From the NCBI GenBank assembly GCA_002104935.1, contig MCGT01000004.1:372001-436000 (forward strand): a stretch of 64,000 nt of DNA. Reading direction: 5' to 3'. Positions 61,601 to 64,000 of this stretch are shown here, one piece after another; the first letter of the stretch is position 1, and the number at the start of each line of letters is the position of its first letter. The position numbers and the translations under genes are program-made. The stretch comes from Hesseltinella vesiculosa. Its lineage: Eukaryota; Mucoromycota; Mucoromycetes; Mucorales; Cunninghamellaceae. Below the pieces are notes generated by a model. The model saw only the letters and a program-made list of their open reading frames with translations, had not been told where the DNA came from and made no database searches.

Positions 61601-64000
61601 ACCGCCGAGGTTATATTTGCCCTGACCGCGTTCCTTACCAATGGAAACAAGTGACACTGGACAACTTGGAAGGTAGAGAAAAGACAGCTCTTTTACGATC
61701 TGTCCCTTGTTATTCACTTCCTACTCTTCTCGGTTCTTCTATTATTTTAGAAAACGACGACAGCGAAGATAAAGCTATGAAAGTGACTGTGCAGCTGCCA
61801 ATGGATGGCCAAGAAAAGCAGCCGACAGGTGGGCTGGTCCTAGAACCAAAGACCGGTCTGCACGACCAGTTTGTCATTCTCTTGGATTTCAACAGTTTAT
61901 ACCCCACAATCATTCAGGAATACAACATTTGCTTCACGACTGTCCAACGCCCACCGCCTCTGACTGCCGACGATGATACCCAACTTCGCATCCCGGACGC
62001 CCCAGATACCTGCCTTGCCACCGGGCTACTACCATCGCTTGTCCGTCGATTCGTCAAGGAACGTGGTGTTGTCAAGTCTCTGATGAAACAACCTGGATTG
62101 GATAGATATCACCACAACCAGGTAAAGAAAAAAAAAGCTGTCCTACTGGGTGCTACCGTAGGCTAACTCTCTGAGATTATATTATATCTCCCTTAATAGT
62201 ACGACATTCAACAGCGCGCGCTTAAATTGATGGCCAACAGTATGTATGGCTGTCTCGGCTTTGAACAATCTCGATTTGCCGCCAAACCTTTAGCACTGCT
62301 GATCACTTCGCTCGGCCGCACTATACTGCAGGACACGGTTTATGTAGCGAAGGACCTGGGAATGGATGTGATCTACGGCGACACAGATTCAGTAATGGTG
62401 GCTACCTATGAAACCGACCTGACCAAGGCCATTGCCATCGGCCAGCGATTGCAAGAGGCTGTCAATAAGCGTTATTCCCTTCTTGAATTGGGCATCGACG
62501 GCTACTTTAAACACCTGCTGATATTGACCAAGAAAAAGTATGCTGCCTTGGCCGTCCACAAAAAAGGCGCTGGCTGGACCTCGTCAATCGAAGTCAAAGG
62601 GCTGGACATGGTCCGTCGTGATTGGTGTGCGCTCTCTCGCAACACATCCATGCAAGTATTTTGAACAAGATCCTCGCTTGCAGCAGCATGATCCTTACTC
62701 TCTCACTCTCTCTCTCTCTCTCGTTTTAGGGCAGTGCTAGAAGTCATTCTGTCGGATCATGACAAAAAACTGGAGAGGATTCGGCCTATTTTGCAAGACA
62801 CGGCTGCAAAAGTGCGTGCCCTAGGCTCTCAGCCTCAAGATGTTTCAGACTTCATCATCTTCAAGGTATGTTTTCTTCCATCCTGGCTGTGATCTGCTTA
62901 GCCTAACTTTCTCGCTCTTATAGCAACTAACAAGACGGCCCGAGGATTACACCAATGCCAAATCGCACGCCCACGTCCAGGTAGCTCTGAAGATGCGCGA
63001 AGCCGGGAAAATTATCAAACAAGGTGACATGGTCCCTTTTGTCATTGGCAAAACATCTGTCGAAGAACATGCCGCTCTCGCTGACAAAGCCTTCATCCCC
63101 GAGACCGTTGAACAACGCACCTGCGAACTGGGTAAAGGATCAAAAAGAAATGCAAAACGAAATCGATATAATGGGGTCGATATTAACCTTTTTTTTTTTT
63201 TTTTTTTTTTTTGTGTGTGGACTGTGTGAATGTAGACCTCGACTGGTATTTGGAACGGCAAGTGCTACCTCCTGTGGTTCGGCTCTGTGAACAGCTGATG
63301 GACACATCCGACTTTTCAGTCATGCTAGGTCTGGCCTCGAGAGCAATGAAATCACAACAGCGTTCCAAACCACAGCCCAAGAACAGATTAGCTTCGGAAG
63401 AACACGTCGAATTCAAACTGCTGGAGCGGCCCAAGCCCGAGACATGGTGCCTGCGTTGCCCAGCCTGTTCTCATACGTTTGCCATGGATAATTTTGCTCG
63501 ATGTACCAGGGGTCGGTGGGTAGTTGGATTTGCCTGCTCGCAATGTAGCAAGACGCTTACCCGAGGCTCTGTAGCATGCCAGCTACAGCTAGCCATACGT
63601 CATTTTGTCCGGCAATACTATCATTCAGCCTGGGTGTGCAATAACTTGGATTGTGATTATCGCTCCGCTATATTTAACCTTCAAGACGACCATACACAGC
63701 ATTGCCAAGGTCGAATACAACGCGAGGTAAGCAGAGGAAAAAAAAACAACCTCTTCATTTACCTTTTCTGACATAGTACAACGAGGAAATGCTCTACGCC
63801 CAGCTTGTTTATTTTAAACAAATGTTTGATGCTGGAATCGGCAATGATACTTTTGCTGACAGCCTCCATACCTCAAATGGTGATACCGACAACCTCCCAG
63901 CATCGGATCAATCAGTCATAGGTAAGCTGGGAAGCTCTTACAAAAAGTGGCCTCACTCTCCATTTTTTTTTTTTTTTTTGCTAGGCGATTCTGACAGGAA
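58640..64000 (+). CDS. POL1: DNA polymerase alpha catalytic subunit (3' end beyond window)
   Basis: Sixteen exons in phase: 58640-58655, 58757-58785, 58853-59785, 59845-60136, 60240-60611, 60673-60855, 60915-61050, 61124-61465, 61539-61672, 61751-62121, 62200-62651, 62730-62865, 62924-63131, 63236-63726, 63777-63921, 63985 onward, coding for about 1,418 residues. Family B motifs: A in [20 protein letters not shown] in [14 protein letters not shown] in YGDTDSVM. The exonuclease-like domain keeps [14 protein letters not shown] without the proofreading acidic set, as in Pol alpha. A C-terminal zinc region follows. It extends primase-made RNA primers in replication. The first 300 residues are Ser/Pro-rich and lack the conserved N-terminal block I expect of Pol alpha. 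The intron at 62652-62729 has a GC donor (GCAAGT). Only a few tens of residues should be missing at the end. Confidence 0.95.

Overview
The window is a gene-dense piece of a fungal nuclear genome. Most genes carry many short introns of about 50-90 bp with GTAAG-type donors, the gene set is typical of fungi (ERG4, VTC, POL1, alpha-arrestin), and there are no bacterial-type operons. A GDP-fucose-type transporter, long poly(T)/poly(A) tracts and large Sel1-repeat and Ser/Pro/His-rich proteins suggest an early-diverging fungus, most likely Mucoromycota; that placement is inference. Exon structures were built by hand from splice signals. For each protein gene given with a full exon list the coding length closes in frame; the exceptions are the frameshifted transposase and POL1, which runs off the window but keeps phase throughout.

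Layout. 1-1476: decayed sequence with a relic of a non-LTR retrotransposon 3' end and a poly(A) tract flanked by a 14-bp direct repeat. 1477-6326 (-): IBtk/Btb3-like ankyrin-RCC1-BTB protein. 6469-8030 (+): mitochondrial carrier. 8216-10668 (-): SPX-VTC polyphosphate polymerase subunit. 11481-12190 (+): SAP18. 12455-14446 (-): Trf4-type poly(A) polymerase. 14769-19451 (-): TRAPPC11 in 17 exons. 19793-20521 (+): PDCD5. 20877-22325 (+): Mso1-like protein. 22575-24163 (-): eIF4A. 24795-26018 (+): F-box protein. 26729-27972 (+): SLC35C1-like transporter. 28350-30142 (+): CTP synthase. 30563-31910 (-): alpha-arrestin. 33496-35056 (-): ERG4. 35724-36735 (-): R3H protein.

37688-41619: a complete Mutator-like DNA transposon with near-identical terminal inverted repeats of about 191 bp, a perfect 9-bp target-site duplication and one multi-exon transposase with a probable frameshift. 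41863-44509 (+): gamma-glutamyltranspeptidase. 44634-47971 (-): Ser/Pro/His-rich protein. 47972-50746: largely empty. 50747-56254 (+): 1,670-residue Sel1-repeat protein. 56754-57781 (-): single-pass cell-surface protein. 58640-64000 (+): DNA polymerase alpha catalytic subunit, cut by the window end.

The genes are unrelated housekeeping functions rather than a cluster; several share short divergent promoters. No CRISPR array, rRNA or tRNA was found. The clearest unusual items are the intact-looking MULE, the bare poly(A) insertion, three GC-AG introns sharing the donor GCAAGT, a 10-nt microexon in the transpeptidase, and a changed zinc-ligand set in POL1.
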